This document shows positions 13,001 through 22,705 of a DNA stretch of 64,000 bases, piece after piece (positions within the stretch are counted from its first letter, which is position 1; the number at the start of each line of letters is the position of its first letter). The translations under genes were made by a program, and so were the position numbers. Under the pieces are notes generated by a model. That model searched no databases. It was not told where the DNA came from and saw nothing but the letters and a program-made list of their open reading frames with translations. Origin of the DNA: Macrotrachela quadricornifera. Lineage: Eukaryota; Rotifera; Eurotatoria; Philodinida; Philodinidae. The DNA lies in NCBI GenBank assembly GCA_022393335.1, contig JAJEKB010020868.1, positions 581,556-645,555 on the forward strand. Direction: 5' to 3'.

Positions 13001-13741
13001 AAAAACTCAGACGTAAGATCGTATGAAATACATACAAGGTCTTTGAATATGGGCGAAATCTCACAAGAATCTGACAAAAAAATCGTAGTTCCTGAAATCT
13101 TATCATCGTCCTAGGTAGCCCAGGTTCAAGATTCTAGCGTCAGAAAACGGCCCAAACTGGTCGGAAAGAGGAAGAAAAATCACCGTTTCCGACAGGAAAA
13201 CACTGGACATCGATGAAACATGGAAGCAGTATTCCGATTATCGTATCCAACTGCCAGTTTTGACAGGCTCCTGTCGGTTCCAGGTGGAACTGGACAAATC
13301 CTGCCACCGAATCCATTCATCGGAATACTGTTTCTATGTGATGTCCGGAATTGTCCATAACCGACCGTTTCCGAATCGAATCGTTCAACCCGGATCTGTC
13401 CTTATGTTACAGTTTCTTAATATCCAGTCATGTATTTGACAGTTTAGGATTCAGGAATCTTCAAGAATCCGCAATTTACAAAATTCGATCAGTATTGTAC
13501 AGCTCTCTAAGTTGAGTTGCCAACTTATTAATTGATCTAAGTTTAAAAACGAAAAATTTACACAGTACTTACCCATGAGAATAAAAACATACAGCCAAGT
13601 TGTATATTTTTGCCTTTTAAGGATAATTGCCGGATCTTGTGGATGAACATCATCATCATCATATTCATCAGGTTCGGGTATAAAAAGATTGTAATTATAA
13701 ATATGCTTATAAAACCAATACAATAGATCTTTAGGCTTCAT
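2077..13741 (-). CDS. nine-exon gene for a protein of three tandem two-TM units
   Basis: Joining nine exons gives one uninterrupted 1,394-codon frame (4,185 nt with stop): 13741-13573, 8775-8483, 8268-7696, 7647-7341, 7278-7141, 6089-5479, 5098-4447, 4006-3639, 3150-2077. Every junction has GT and AG borders and matching phases (1,0,0,1,1,0,1,0). Each unit has a short cytosolic N-part, TM1, a roughly 300-residue ectodomain and TM2. The ectodomain carries a 'CPCS' motif, a 'FHxICSS' motif, 'CTP...STLxC.Y...C' and 'C.P..CTYS'; TM2 contains 'GGLT'. The ATG at 13741 begins MKPKDLLYWF and the stop is TAA. No start-stop pair separates the units. The family appears common in bdelloids but I know of no function. 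The alternative is three single-unit genes with shared splicing. Confidence 0.7.
4447..7278 (-). CDS. unit 2 of the triplicated gene (exons 5-7)
   Basis: Exon 5 (7278-7141) gives the cytosolic start (MFKTYAQNFTQWAKRL) and half of TM1. Exon 6 (6089-5479) completes TM1 ('TFIVLILFNLL') and carries 'LRCPCSTVIIPYYKF' and 'FHQICSSSFIDDRW'. Exon 7 (5098-4447) carries 'STLECYYSDTNC', 'CAPTYCTYS', TM2 with 'IGGLTVSLRLI' and a cytosolic His6 run coded by a GAT/CAT microsatellite at about 4463-4483. Exon 7 ends in phase 1 ('caag|gtaatg') and joins unit 3. Intron 5 (6090-7140) contains a whole inverted-repeat element. Confidence 0.65.
6157..7113. mobile_element. 957-bp inverted-repeat element (Tc1/mariner-type MITE) inside an intron
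   Basis: The ends are inverted copies: 'cgtgggtcactccaaaag' at 6157 and its near-complement ending at 7113. Similarity runs about 150 bp inward, including 'gttcaagtttaagtatttt'. Both ends are flanked by TA, the target-site signature of the Tc1/mariner superfamily. A second motif, 'gatgcagcgtgaaaagctct', occurs near 6421 and 6631 and inverted near 6816, so an older element may be nested inside. No transposase is encoded. It lies wholly in intron 5 of the triplicated gene. Confidence 0.7.
7341..8775 (-). CDS. unit 1 of the triplicated gene (exons 2-4)
   Basis: Exon 2 (8775-8483) completes TM1 and carries 'LSCPCSTMAMSYKTF' and 'FHPICSSIFVSDQW'. Exon 3 (8268-7696) carries 'GGCTPLEGLLQSTLDCLY'. 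Exon 4 (7647-7341) carries 'CNPKHCTYS' and TM2 with 'YGGLTILFRLI'. Exon 4 does not end in a stop at the TM2 tail. It runs to 'aatcgag|gtaaat', and after a 62-bp intron continues in frame into the N-terminal exon of unit 2. Confidence 0.65.
8776..9692. other. start of 4.8-kb intron 1, no gene
   Basis: AT-rich intronic sequence. A perfect-looking hairpin built on 'ctatataaacaagtgtttatatag' lies at about 8984-9010. Nothing else is recognisable. Confidence 0.5.
9693..10398. repeat. foldback (inverted-repeat) element, ~256-bp arms
   Basis: The left arm (~9693-9948) and right arm (~10143-10398) are inverted copies. Both include 'aaagaacccatcaaaatgac' and its complement, and 'gcagctagcgatctgcag'-like sequence. 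They differ at a modest number of positions. The spacer is about 195 bp. No transposase or clear target duplication is visible. It is intronic in the triplicated gene. Confidence 0.7.
10399..11263. other. intronic stretch without a gene
   Basis: Short degenerate 'aaggaa/ttcaag' words occur at 10495-10620 and, on the other strand, at 11100-11230. The minus-strand open frames at 10827-11230 are low-complexity (Lys/Arg/Ser-rich) and overlap in two frames. I see no recognisable protein or RNA. Confidence 0.45.
11264..11874. repeat. CCGG-rich dispersed repeat, left part
   Basis: G+C-richer block with words such as 'gaagcagtattccg' and 'ggatccggatg' that recur at 12683-13440. The two blocks flank the 808-bp palindrome, which probably inserted into a single copy. 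Not coding. Confidence 0.4.
11875..12682. repeat. 808-bp near-perfect palindrome
   Basis: Both ends read 'aatgagccat' inward and the centre of symmetry is near 12278. The arms outside the central MITE are each about 310 bp. They are so similar that a 79-codon frame reads identically on the minus strand (12168-11929) and the plus strand (12389-12628). Only a few differences are visible near the outer ends. That shared frame is Lys/Arg/Glu-rich and probably not a gene. The high arm identity suggests recent origin or arm-to-arm gene conversion. Confidence 0.85.
12189..12368. mobile_element. 180-bp pogo-like MITE in the palindrome loop
   Basis: Begins 'cagtgaatcc' and ends 'ggttttactg'. The inverted ends carry the 'CAGT..AACCTCT..TATAGTGAAC' pattern typical of pogo/Tigger-type elements of the Tc1/mariner superfamily. 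TA dinucleotides flank both ends. It is non-coding and occupies the exact centre of the larger palindrome. Confidence 0.6.
12683..13440. repeat. CCGG-rich dispersed repeat, right part
   Basis: Contains many 'ttccgg', 'ccggttcc' and 'gaaacggtc' words on both strands and shares 'gaagcagtattccg' with 11290 on the other side of the palindrome. Two plus-strand frames (12681-12887 and 12845-13114) are open but overlap and look like chance. It ends close to exon 1 of the triplicated gene. Confidence 0.4.
13573..13741 (-). CDS. exon 1 of the triplicated membrane-protein gene
   Basis: Starts MKPKDLLYWFYKHIYN, has an acidic run (EYDDDD), then 'KRQKYTTWLYVFILM', the first half of a membrane segment. 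It ends in phase 1 at 'ctcatgg|gtaagt'. The membrane segment is completed only by exon 2 (starting at 8775, 'CFYILFYITLL'), 4.8 kb away. The equivalent splice inside TM1 is seen in the second unit (exons 5 and 6, also phase 1), which supports this exon belonging to the distant gene. Confidence 0.65.
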
Positions 13742-16039
13742 CGAGAGAGATGAGTGGATTAGACTAATCAATCCTTTGAAACAATAAAGTATTTGCTACT
13801 TGCAAATTCACAAAACAATTTGATTAGTTTTTTCTAGAAATAAAGTTTTGATTAAAGACAAAGTTAGCGAATTTAGAGCAAAATTGATAAACTATTTTGA
13901 GAAAAGAATCTTCTAGAAATTTTCGAGAATTATTAAAAATTGCAAGCCAAAAAAATCATATTTGAATTAGTTAAACTGAATTTTTGACGAGCAATTTGAA
14001 TAAGTTTACTGATCGGAGAAATTCTAAAATAAGAAAAAAAATAATTGAGAGAAGTTTTCTATGTCAGGATTGACAACAAAAAGTACTTTAAATAATTCCC
14101 TTAACTGTAGTGAGGGTCTAGAACCTGAAATTGGCGATGTATTTACATGTGTCCGTGTTTGTCCGCACAGTAAACTATCTATCTATGTCAGAGAAAAAAG
14201 AAAACCAATCATTTCTGGACTCAGTATTCTCAAACCCTGTAACTTGGGAGTATGCATAGATCCTTAAATTCTGAAATGTGGAGAATCTGCATGGGTCCTC
14301 AATTACTATATACTGGGAGTATCGTTACAGCCTCAAGTGCGGTATACTGGCAGTATTCTTGTCTTTCCTGATATATTAATACGTCTCTGGGCACTACTTA
14401 TTCAAAATAAACAGGGGAAAAGAAAAAAAAGAAGTAATAATTTTTTTTGGTTGTCATTGACAAAATCTAGCCAAATAAATAGAAGTAATTCACTTCTGCC
14501 TCTACTTCAGTTATTAAAAGATGCTTCATAATTTATTCTTCTCTTTGTTGCTAGGTATGAAAAAATAAAAGGGAAATTACGTGCAAGAGAAATTAGAAAA
14601 TAGAAAGAAAACATATGAGAATAATGAAACAAAGGCGTTTGCAACTAAGAAATCATTGCTATCAGAAGAAAAGAAATAATCAATCATTAAGAAAAAGCAA
14701 AACAAACAAAATTACATTAATCGTATTGTCATAACGGAAAATATAGCAACGAACAGCAGGTGCACTAGTTTAGTTCAGTTATTGATACTGACAAACAGAC
14801 ACTTTAATGATGAAAGACTTGTACAATCAAGGAACCTAGTGAATCGCCTTGGTCCACGCTGCTTGGATTTAATGATCATAATAAATATTATTTTAAATTC
14901 AAAGAGAGACAGTCTTAAGCAAAAACTTTGATCAGTTTTTGAATAAAAGACTAGATGAAAGATGTGAAAAGAAAATAATCAATGTTAATAACATCCTATA
15001 AATCATCACAAGTTGTCAACCAAAAGGAATGCACAACATTCGAGATTGATAAAGAAAAAAGTGTTCACTTCTACAACATTTTCTAATTAATTTCAGTGCT
15101 GATTTCTATTTCATCTTTCATCAACACTTATCAAGAAAATAAAAGTATTCAAAATGCACGACTCGCTTGATTATCGAACCATGTTTTCACTCTTCTTTTT
15201 CTAATATCATAAAAATACACAGAAGAAGAAGCAATCCAGCTAAGAAAGAAAAAGAAAAAAAAATGTTTTTGTTGAAACTTCTTCTAAGATGCACGCAAAG
15301 TAAAAATAAAGTTAAAACAATTCATTATTTTTTATATTTTAATAAACCATTCGATAGAGAATTTCAAGGTGGACAAAAATATATGAGCCTTACGTTTTTT
15401 AAAACTTTTTGCTCGTTGAAAAATTGAAAAACAGATAATTTGGCAAGTTTTTATAGATTTATCTTTTTTAAACTTTGTTGCGAGATGAAATTTTCTGATT
15501 CATCATAGAAAACTGAATAAGAAACTAGTTTTAACTCATTTTTTTAGAACGCAGTATTAGTTCACATAATAGTTTCCCAATGATATATAGTTTTATCATT
15601 TTCGGATACGTCAAGGTTTTTCGAATTTTCTCTTGAAATGCTACTTAAAATTTGTTATCAAAAAATAAAAGGTAAGGAAACTTGAAAATATATATTAACT
15701 GACTCAGTTTTTTATGCTGATTCCAAACAAGGTAATCTTATTATCTAAAAATTTAGTTTTGATGATAGAAACTGAGAAATATGAGCAAAATCCTGACTAT
15801 TTTCTACAGAATTCGGTAAAATCGAATTTTCTCAGCGAGTAAAAAGAATTTTTGAAAAAACTCTTCATAACTTCGAAGTTAAGCATCTGATCAATCTAGT
15901 CATGTAAAAATATTGGCTCTATCATCTCTAGAAAAACTTATGATGGACATCCAAAATTAACTTTCGGTTTTTGAATATGATTCTTGAGAAATTATCTTGT
16001 GAACTAATCATTATGAAATTTGGCTTTAGTTTTTCTTCT
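13742..16039. other. gene-free stretch upstream of the triplicated gene
   Basis: About 2.3 kb of AT-rich sequence. Short plus-strand frames (14061-14267, 14337-14531, 15167-15427) have no recognisable domain. The promoter of the triplicated gene should lie at its left end, but no specific element can be named. Confidence 0.45.
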
Positions 16040-16742
16040 AGTTTTCTTCTCACTAAATTTAATCCATAGCCTACATGGTACTATCTGCACCATTCACTGT
16101 CATCATATACTTAGTGCCTACTTTCAAATCAATTTTGAGTAATAAACCATAAGTTTCAGTTGTTTTCAAATTTTTTATGTTGCCTAATGCTTTTCTCTTA
16201 TTGATGCAAGTCCATCACTAAGATAAAAGTCATAAGCATTAGCAGTTGCACCGTCGGCATTAAGACTGGCCCATACTTTTGTATTATATGCGCCAACTTC
16301 AGCATTACTTCTAAATATTCTTATTGCGTCTCCCACCATTTCCAAATTTTCATCTGAAACAATTCGTGATTTTAATTAATTAATATCTTCATGTGTCATC
16401 ATTCCTTTTGCTATATTACTTAATGCAATGGCAAAAGCCTTATTATTTTTTTTATCTCATTATTTCTGTCAATTCGAATAATTCCAAAAGTGACCATAAT
16501 GGATTATCTACTAAAGCATTCCATGAATTGTTAAACTGAAATATATATTTATCGCCAACTGCTCTCAGTTGACTGAAATCGCCCAAAACTACAACTGATA
16601 TTCCACCCAATGGTTTTTTTGACTTCATTATTTACTATAGGCGAGCATCCCTCTGCTGAAACATTGTAAAATCAAGCATTGATATTTCGTCTATTATTAA
16701 TACTTGCACGCTATCTAGTTTTACAAGTTTATGTTTGTATTG
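16040..16742 (-). pseudogene. PIF1-like helicase remnant (possibly from a Helitron)
   Basis: The minus strand reads 'VQVLIIDEISMLDFTMFQQ', a helicase Walker B (motif II), then 'PLGGISVVVLGDFSQLRAVG', the typical GDFxQL motif of PIF1 helicases. Further on come 'LWSLLELFELTEIMR', 'AFAIALSNIAKGMMTHEDI' and 'NLEMVGDAIRIFRSNAEVG', matching the C-terminal part of this family. Several stops and frame changes break it. The Walker A region is missing: the similarity stops at the TTAA where the piggyBac element begins (16743). PIF1 helicases occur in eukaryotic hosts and in Helitrons; the rest of a Rep/Hel protein is not visible here. Confidence 0.7.
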
Positions 16743-16898
16743 ATTAACACATGGGGCGCGATTGGACCCATCTGTGGGTCCCACTTATTTTTAAACAAGA
16801 AACTTAATAGAAAAACATCTTTTTCCAATTGTTTCCTTAGAGACTACACATTACGTGTCATCAATTCTGCTTCCAATACTATTCAATCATTTATTACA

Positions 16899-19453
16899 CA
16901 GTGAGATGTTTCTCATTAAAACAATCAAGACACAAGAACTTTCCACAATCAGGACAAACATTTTTTATTTTCTTTGCAGCTATACTACCAGCTTCTCTTG
17001 ATTGTTGTTGTTGTTGCCTAATTTTCTCATAGCAGCCAGCATAACGTCTTCGGACATCGCGAGCAGATCCTTTTTTTTCTTCGAGCTCATGCTCAGCGAG
17101 TTTGCGCTTCATCTGATCTGTTGTCTTTTGTCTCGGATTCGGTTTTAGCTTTTCGAATGGCATGTCAAGTAGTAAAGATCGGACGAGACTTTCTCGAAAC
17201 TGTAGAATGGCCACTTTGCTTGCCGTGTAGTTTTCCTTGTATATCAAATATCTAATTACTATTGCCATGCCAAAAACTAATTCAAATGCCACCTTTTGGT
17301 ACCATTTTATTGACTGCCTTAGATACGTATGGTATGCTGATAGCTGGTCAGATAAATCAGTACCTTGTCTTCCTTTGTTGTAATCTAATACAACTTGTGG
17401 CTTCATGATACGCTTTTTTTTACGATTGGGTCCTCCCGTGTCCACTACAGTTGTTGAATATGATGGCTTGGTCGATATCATCAAAGCATAATTGTTGTCT
17501 TTTCAACGGATCAACTTTACACCATCTTTATTCTGGATCCCGTAAACTTCACTGTGTTTAAGGTTTTTCTGAAGAACTTTGTTTCTCGATCCGACACGAT
17601 TACTTCTTAGTGTCCCGCTAAGATAAGTATCATGTTCCAACAAATGTTTTGCAAAAGAAATACTGATAAAGAATTTATTAACTACTACGGTTCGATCACA
17701 TCCTTTAAGAACATTCAATAAATTCATTACAACGGCTTGAGCATGCTCATGACTAGGTTTAGAATCTTGCTGACCAGTATAAATCATGTAATTCCAGGTA
17801 TATCCATTGTTAGCCGCTAGCTTGTACCAGAGATGGGCACAGGGTAACTTTTTTGTACCCTGCCCTGTCCTGTACCCTGCTCTTACCTTACCCTGCCCTG
17901 TTAAAAAAAATGGACAAGAGAAAAAACGAACCCTGCCCTGCAGATCAGAATGAAGCAGGGGACGGCAGGGTGCCCTGCAAATCCGATGCAATATATGATG
18001 AATTTTACTAATCAAATTTAATAATAACAACATTTTAAATGGTATTGTGATACATCATTTTATTTTAATCTATGTCGCAATAACATTAATTCACAGGTAA
18101 TATAACAAAAAAAATAACATATATCCATAATCTTTACTAGTAACCTTTACCTGCACGAAATATCCAAAAAATAAATAAAAAGACAAGATATAAAAACTTT
18201 TATCAGCGACAAAAAAAATAACAAAAAAATATACATTTTAATGTTTATATAACTGTTTTTCTACTGATTATACTAATAAAATATCTAATTTATCTGGTTG
18301 TAGATTTGCTCCGCTTTCATTTGGTAAAGACCTCATCATGTATTTGTTTTTTGTTTTAACTGACAAAGATACACGAGTAATAAATGTAACTATAAGCTGT
18401 CCAATAATTGTTATATTCTCTTTTCTTTTCTTTCACTATATTCTATATGCATTTGTAGATGAAAATTCTAACTGTTAATTGATACCGTCCTCTCTCGTGT
18501 CGTTTAGTGCTTTATCTCTTGAAAAAATAAAAAAACTGGCTTCTCGCAGATATAAAAAAATATTTGCAGGGAAGAAAATCTTTACCCTGCACCCTGCCCT
18601 GCATCCTGTCCATCTCTACCCTGCCCTGGAGCAGGACAGGGTAGAATTCGTTTTTTTCATCCTGCCCTGTTTCAGGGCAGGGCAGGGTGCAGGGCAGGAC
18701 AGGGTTACCCTGCCCTGTGCCCATCTCTGGCTTGTACATTTTTACACCGTATTTTTGTGCTTTTCCTGGGATATAATGTTTGAACAACAGCCTACCTCGC
18801 CATGGCGTCATAGTTTCGTCGATAGTAACAACCGAGCCAGACATATATACTGACAAAAATTTCGCTTTCAATAAATCCAATAGTAGTCTTAACTTGAATA
18901 GTCTATCTTGGTTTGAATTTTTGTTATCGTTGTTCGAAAAATGTCAAAATTTCAGGAGTAATTCAAACTTCTCTCTTGACACGGCATTTCGAATAATTTC
19001 CGATCCATAGAACTGACTACTGCTTCAGTAGTATTCCATTTTCGACATTTGTACAAATTCCATCTCTTTATCACTGGTTGGTCTCCATTGCCGAAATTTT
19101 GACCGGCTGCTAATCTCATAAGTTCTCAAGTATTGCTCCGCATATCGATTAGTTTCGTGAAATATAAGGCCAATAATTTTGTCTGTGATGAAATGTCGAT
19201 GGCAATCTGTAGGATCGATTGTATTATCTTTTGATGTGGAAGTTACTTCTTCAACAAGTTCATGATCTTCCATGAATTCATCATCCGATTCTGGTTTACT
19301 TTCATACCAGACGTTCGAGTCTATCTCGTCATCAGTCATTTCTTCGTCGGAACTTCCAGTTTCAAGATGCATTCTATCAAAATCATCATCCTAAGAGTTC
19401 ACTTCACTTAGTGAACTAACGCTTTCTTCTGTGTCGGTTTCTTTAAACGACAT
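16899..19453 (-). pseudogene. piggyBac transposase pseudogene
   Basis: The N-terminus (ATG at 19453) is acidic, as in the family. 'SVVTIDETMTPWRGR' near 18830 holds the first catalytic Asp. After the inserted element the frame resumes at 'LAANNGYTWNYMIYTGQQ'. 'NKFFIS' stands where 'DNxFTS' with the second catalytic Asp is expected, so Asp to Asn. 'YNKGRQGTDLSDQL' holds the third Asp region. The C-terminus has Cys-rich 'CPDCGKFLCLDC', the piggyBac zinc-binding end. Lesions: a TAG after about 19 codons, a TGA where 'LIRWKDNN' is expected (17503-17505), the Asp to Asn change, and the hAT insertion. It cannot make active transposase. Confidence 0.85.
17828..18729. mobile_element. 902-bp non-autonomous hAT-like element with 8-bp target duplication
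   Basis: It is flanked by an exact 8-bp direct repeat, 'gcttgtac' (17820-17827 and 18730-18737), the duplication length of hAT transposons. The ends are inverted: 'cagagatgggcacaggg' and 'ccctgtgcccatctctg', beginning CAG as in hAT. Both subterminal regions are packed with 'ccctgccctg' words on one strand or the other, which look like transposase-binding repeats. The middle is AT-rich with no transposase. Removing it restores the piggyBac frame ('GVKMYK' then 'LAANNGY'). Confidence 0.9.
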
Positions 19454-19774
19454 GTGTACTATCCCACAATTTCGATCGGCTTCATATACAAAACGAGAGA
19501 GAGACAAGAATAAGCGGAAAAACCTCAGAAATTTTCTCCTTTTTCTCACACGTGCTATATATAATATGAAAAGAAACGAAAAATGAATTCGGAAAATCTC
19601 CAGTTGCTCACAGAAAATGATTCATTACGTGGTGGTCCAAAGAAGAGAATGGTAAATAATCTGTACAAGATAGTGAAGAGGACATTAAGTGCATTTGTTA
19701 GAAATTAACTGTCCGTGAAAATGAACATCTCACAAAAATTCTCTGAAAAAACTGAATCGTGCTTATTGTGTTAA

Positions 19775-20760
19775 CATAAAAATAGACAAATTAAATTTGT
19801 ATGACGATTAATATTAATAAAATGTAGACACATAGATTTCAATGAACGGAAATGATTATTTAGATGATCAAATTATGTAATATAACGTGTGAATAATCAA
19901 TACAAATAAAAAATTCTTCATTTAATTATGATTCAGTTTTGATACATGATCTATTATTGATTTTAGAAAGAGAGAAAAAGTCGATCATTTCACTCACTAG
20001 TTTCTAGCAATTTGAATACAACCTTTCTTGTTGATGTTGGAGCTCAATGAATTGATTTAACCATTTCAAAAAAGAATACTTTATATTTAATGTGTATAGA
20101 AAAGGCAAAACAAGAACGAGATAGTTTTTTTTATAAAACAAACTTATTTTTTGTAATGAATTTAATTGTTGTTAAGAAATCTTTCTTAAGCAATTACAAT
20201 AATAAATGCTATAGTTTAACTAAAAATGAATGTAAATAACAAAAAAAAGAGAAACGTAGCAACTAATAACATAATTTTTTCTCTAACATATCTACTAAAT
20301 GTGAGTATACAATCAACATAATGAAAAGTAATAAACATTAAAATGAAAGAAAAATGAGGGGATACTATGTGCAGCTAGAAAATATCCTACAAAATTAGTA
20401 TTTCATCAATCAGTTTCAATTTTAAGATTATCATGTTTTTTTCCAAAAATCAAATCTTCAAAGGTTTTTTTAACATAAATAATGTAATAATAACTAATAA
20501 CAAAAAAAGAACTAAGATTTTTATCAATAAATATTCATAGGAAGGTGAATGTTTCGTTTCATTCTGCATTGTTTTGTAGTCAACTATAATCAAACTTACA
20601 TATATTGAATTGTAAATAATTTTTTTCTAATATCATTCATATTCATTTTTCAATATAGGAATTTTTTCAACAAAATTATCGTTTCATCTTGTACAAATTT
20701 TAGTGAAATTGAGGACTGATAAAATCGTAAATGTAAAACTATCTGAAAAAACTTGCATTT
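19775..20760. other. gene-free AT-rich stretch
   Basis: Very AT-rich sequence with A-runs. No open frame of note, no repeat boundary and no RNA gene recognised. Confidence 0.5.
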
Positions 20761-20765
20761 ATTTT

Positions 20766-20850
20766 AAGATAAAATGACAAGTAACGCTTGTCAATGCGAC
20801 TTGCTTGACTCTCGACTGAATTAGATCTAATTACCATCTACCAGTCGTTA
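20766..20850 (+). repeat. dispersed repeat, copy 1 (flanks the F-box gene)
   Basis: Shares 'gcgact.gctt.a..ctcgactga.tt' and about 80 bp of looser similarity with 23056-23140 in the same orientation. The two copies lie either side of the F-box gene. Its nature is unknown. Confidence 0.5.
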
Positions 20851-21032
20851 AATTATGTTTTAAGAACTATCCCTGAACGAATATGGACATACAAATAAGT
20901 TACAAAATATTACTACTATCCATTTCATAATAGAAGGCGAGTGATTGTAAGTTGAATAACTCGAGAATGGTAACAGCTATTGAGGTCGGGTTTTTTTTGT
21001 TGCGTAGCCAAGATCGGGGCACGTAAGGATAT

Positions 21033-21432
21033 NNNNNNNNNNNNNNNNNNNNNNNNNNNNNNNNNNNNNNNNNNNNNNNNNNNNNNNNNNNNNNNNNNNN
21101 NNNNNNNNNNNNNNNNNNNNNNNNNNNNNNNNNNNNNNNNNNNNNNNNNNNNNNNNNNNNNNNNNNNNNNNNNNNNNNNNNNNNNNNNNNNNNNNNNNNN
21201 NNNNNNNNNNNNNNNNNNNNNNNNNNNNNNNNNNNNNNNNNNNNNNNNNNNNNNNNNNNNNNNNNNNNNNNNNNNNNNNNNNNNNNNNNNNNNNNNNNNN
21301 NNNNNNNNNNNNNNNNNNNNNNNNNNNNNNNNNNNNNNNNNNNNNNNNNNNNNNNNNNNNNNNNNNNNNNNNNNNNNNNNNNNNNNNNNNNNNNNNNNNN
21401 NNNNNNNNNNNNNNNNNNNNNNNNNNNNNNNN
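21033..21432. other. assembly gap (400 N)
   Basis: A run of exactly 400 N, a fixed-size scaffold gap. It removes the 3' part of the F-box gene. The sequence left of it (20930-21032) does not look like a continuation of that gene. Confidence 0.99.
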
Positions 21433-22705
21433 AATTGAAAATAATGATTTTTACAAATATTATTTGTCAAGTACATGAAACAGGTCATTTGAAATGGAAT
21501 TGAATAAATATGACAATAAGTATATCCATCAGAGAAATGATCAATACTACAACCAACTTGAGAATATTTCCAATGATTAAATGTTTTTTCAATGTCCTTT
21601 GTTGATAAAAAATAATTTGTTTGAGTTGTTGATATCACTGTACAAATATGAAATATAAATGTATCTAAATTTGACATATGATGAAGAAATTTCTCGTTAA
21701 GATCATCTGCATCAATCACTGTCAATCGGATTATATATAAACATAATGTAAGTTTTTTCAAATTTATCATTCGACAAAGAAGTGGTACAATTCGATAATC
21801 ATAAGCATTCGTATAACAATAGCATGTTAAGGACAATTCTTTCAAATTAGGCAGTTTCGTCTAGAAACAAAATCATATTTTCACTATACATAGATAGAGT
21901 TATTTACTTACAAGGCTATCAGTGATAGTTGGTGATAGTTCAATGAGTGTCACACGTATTGTCAATGAAGATAAGTTATTCAAACGACCATCAAATAAAC
22001 AGAGACAATCATCAAACGTTTTAACATGAATAAACAATGTATGTAAATATGAAGAATAACAAATCTTTTGAGAATGTTCATCAAATGAAAGTCTAGAATA
22101 GTTAGTATTTCCTCGTTGATTCATATCTAAACAAGTACATTTTTGACAAATGGAAAGAATACGCCCATAAACATTGGTATATGATATATCATTAAACATT
22201 TCATTTCCAATCTTCACAGTTATATTTTTCAACTGTTCTTTCCATAAATGAGCAATCGGCGATTCTTCTAATTAGAGAATCACAATAAAAAATTCATCTC
22301 TTGATATAAAGCACTTTATTATTTACCTGTAAGGTAATGTAAAAGAATATCTGGTGAAAATCCGACCAAAACAATAGTATTGAGATTAGGATATTGAGTA
22401 GCAAGAAGAATACGTTCAATAGTGACAGTTTCAACAGTCATTGCTTGAATATGATGATTTATTTGAGGCAGTATTTCAACACATAATCGATGAAGTTTAT
22501 CGGAATCAATCGTAGTGAACTGATCATCTGATAATTCCATTGAAATATTTATCGACTTTGTGTAATCAATACTTCGAGCTATTTGATCAAGTCGTTGTGT
22601 ACTATTCAATAACGAATAAAGCACATTTATCGAACCAAGTTTATCAAAAATAATCAGTAAGATTTCATCAGGTAATTCGAGTAGACCGATAGTTTTACTA
22701 TTCAT
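21433..22705 (-). CDS. F-box protein with leucine-rich-repeat-like tail, 3' end lost in gap
   Basis: Three exons: 22705-22327, 22267-21912, and 21860 into the gap. Phases match (1, then 0), with 'ttacag|gtaaat' as first donor and 'ctaattag' as first acceptor. The N-terminus carries an F-box at residues ~7-45 ('LLELPDEILLIIFDKLGSIN'), which in this family binds Skp1 in an SCF ubiquitin ligase. The rest has spaced Leu/Ile segments like those of rotifer F-box proteins with degenerate leucine-rich repeats. The substrate is unknown. The start Met at 22705 is the first ATG before the F-box. The frame is open up to the N-run, so the protein is at least 370 residues or so. Confidence 0.8.

Larger units (their letters stand above)
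16747..19770 (-). mobile_element. piggyBac-family DNA transposon, inactivated
   Basis: TTAA stands at both borders (16743-16746 and 19771-19774), the target duplication specific to piggyBac elements. The ends are short imperfect inverted repeats, 'cacatggggcgcg' and, inverted, 'cacaataagcacg'. The interior carries a piggyBac transposase on the minus strand. A 902-bp hAT-like element is inserted in that gene. Without it the element would be about 2.1 kb. Confidence 0.8.

Noticed and set aside
18479..18880. Open frames on both strands reading through CCCTG repeats
   Set aside because: They cross the border of the hAT-like insert; only the part beyond 18737 on the minus strand is real transposase sequence.
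20925..21438. Frames running through the N-gap
   Set aside because: Translation of N is meaningless, and the sequence left of the gap does not resemble the F-box protein.
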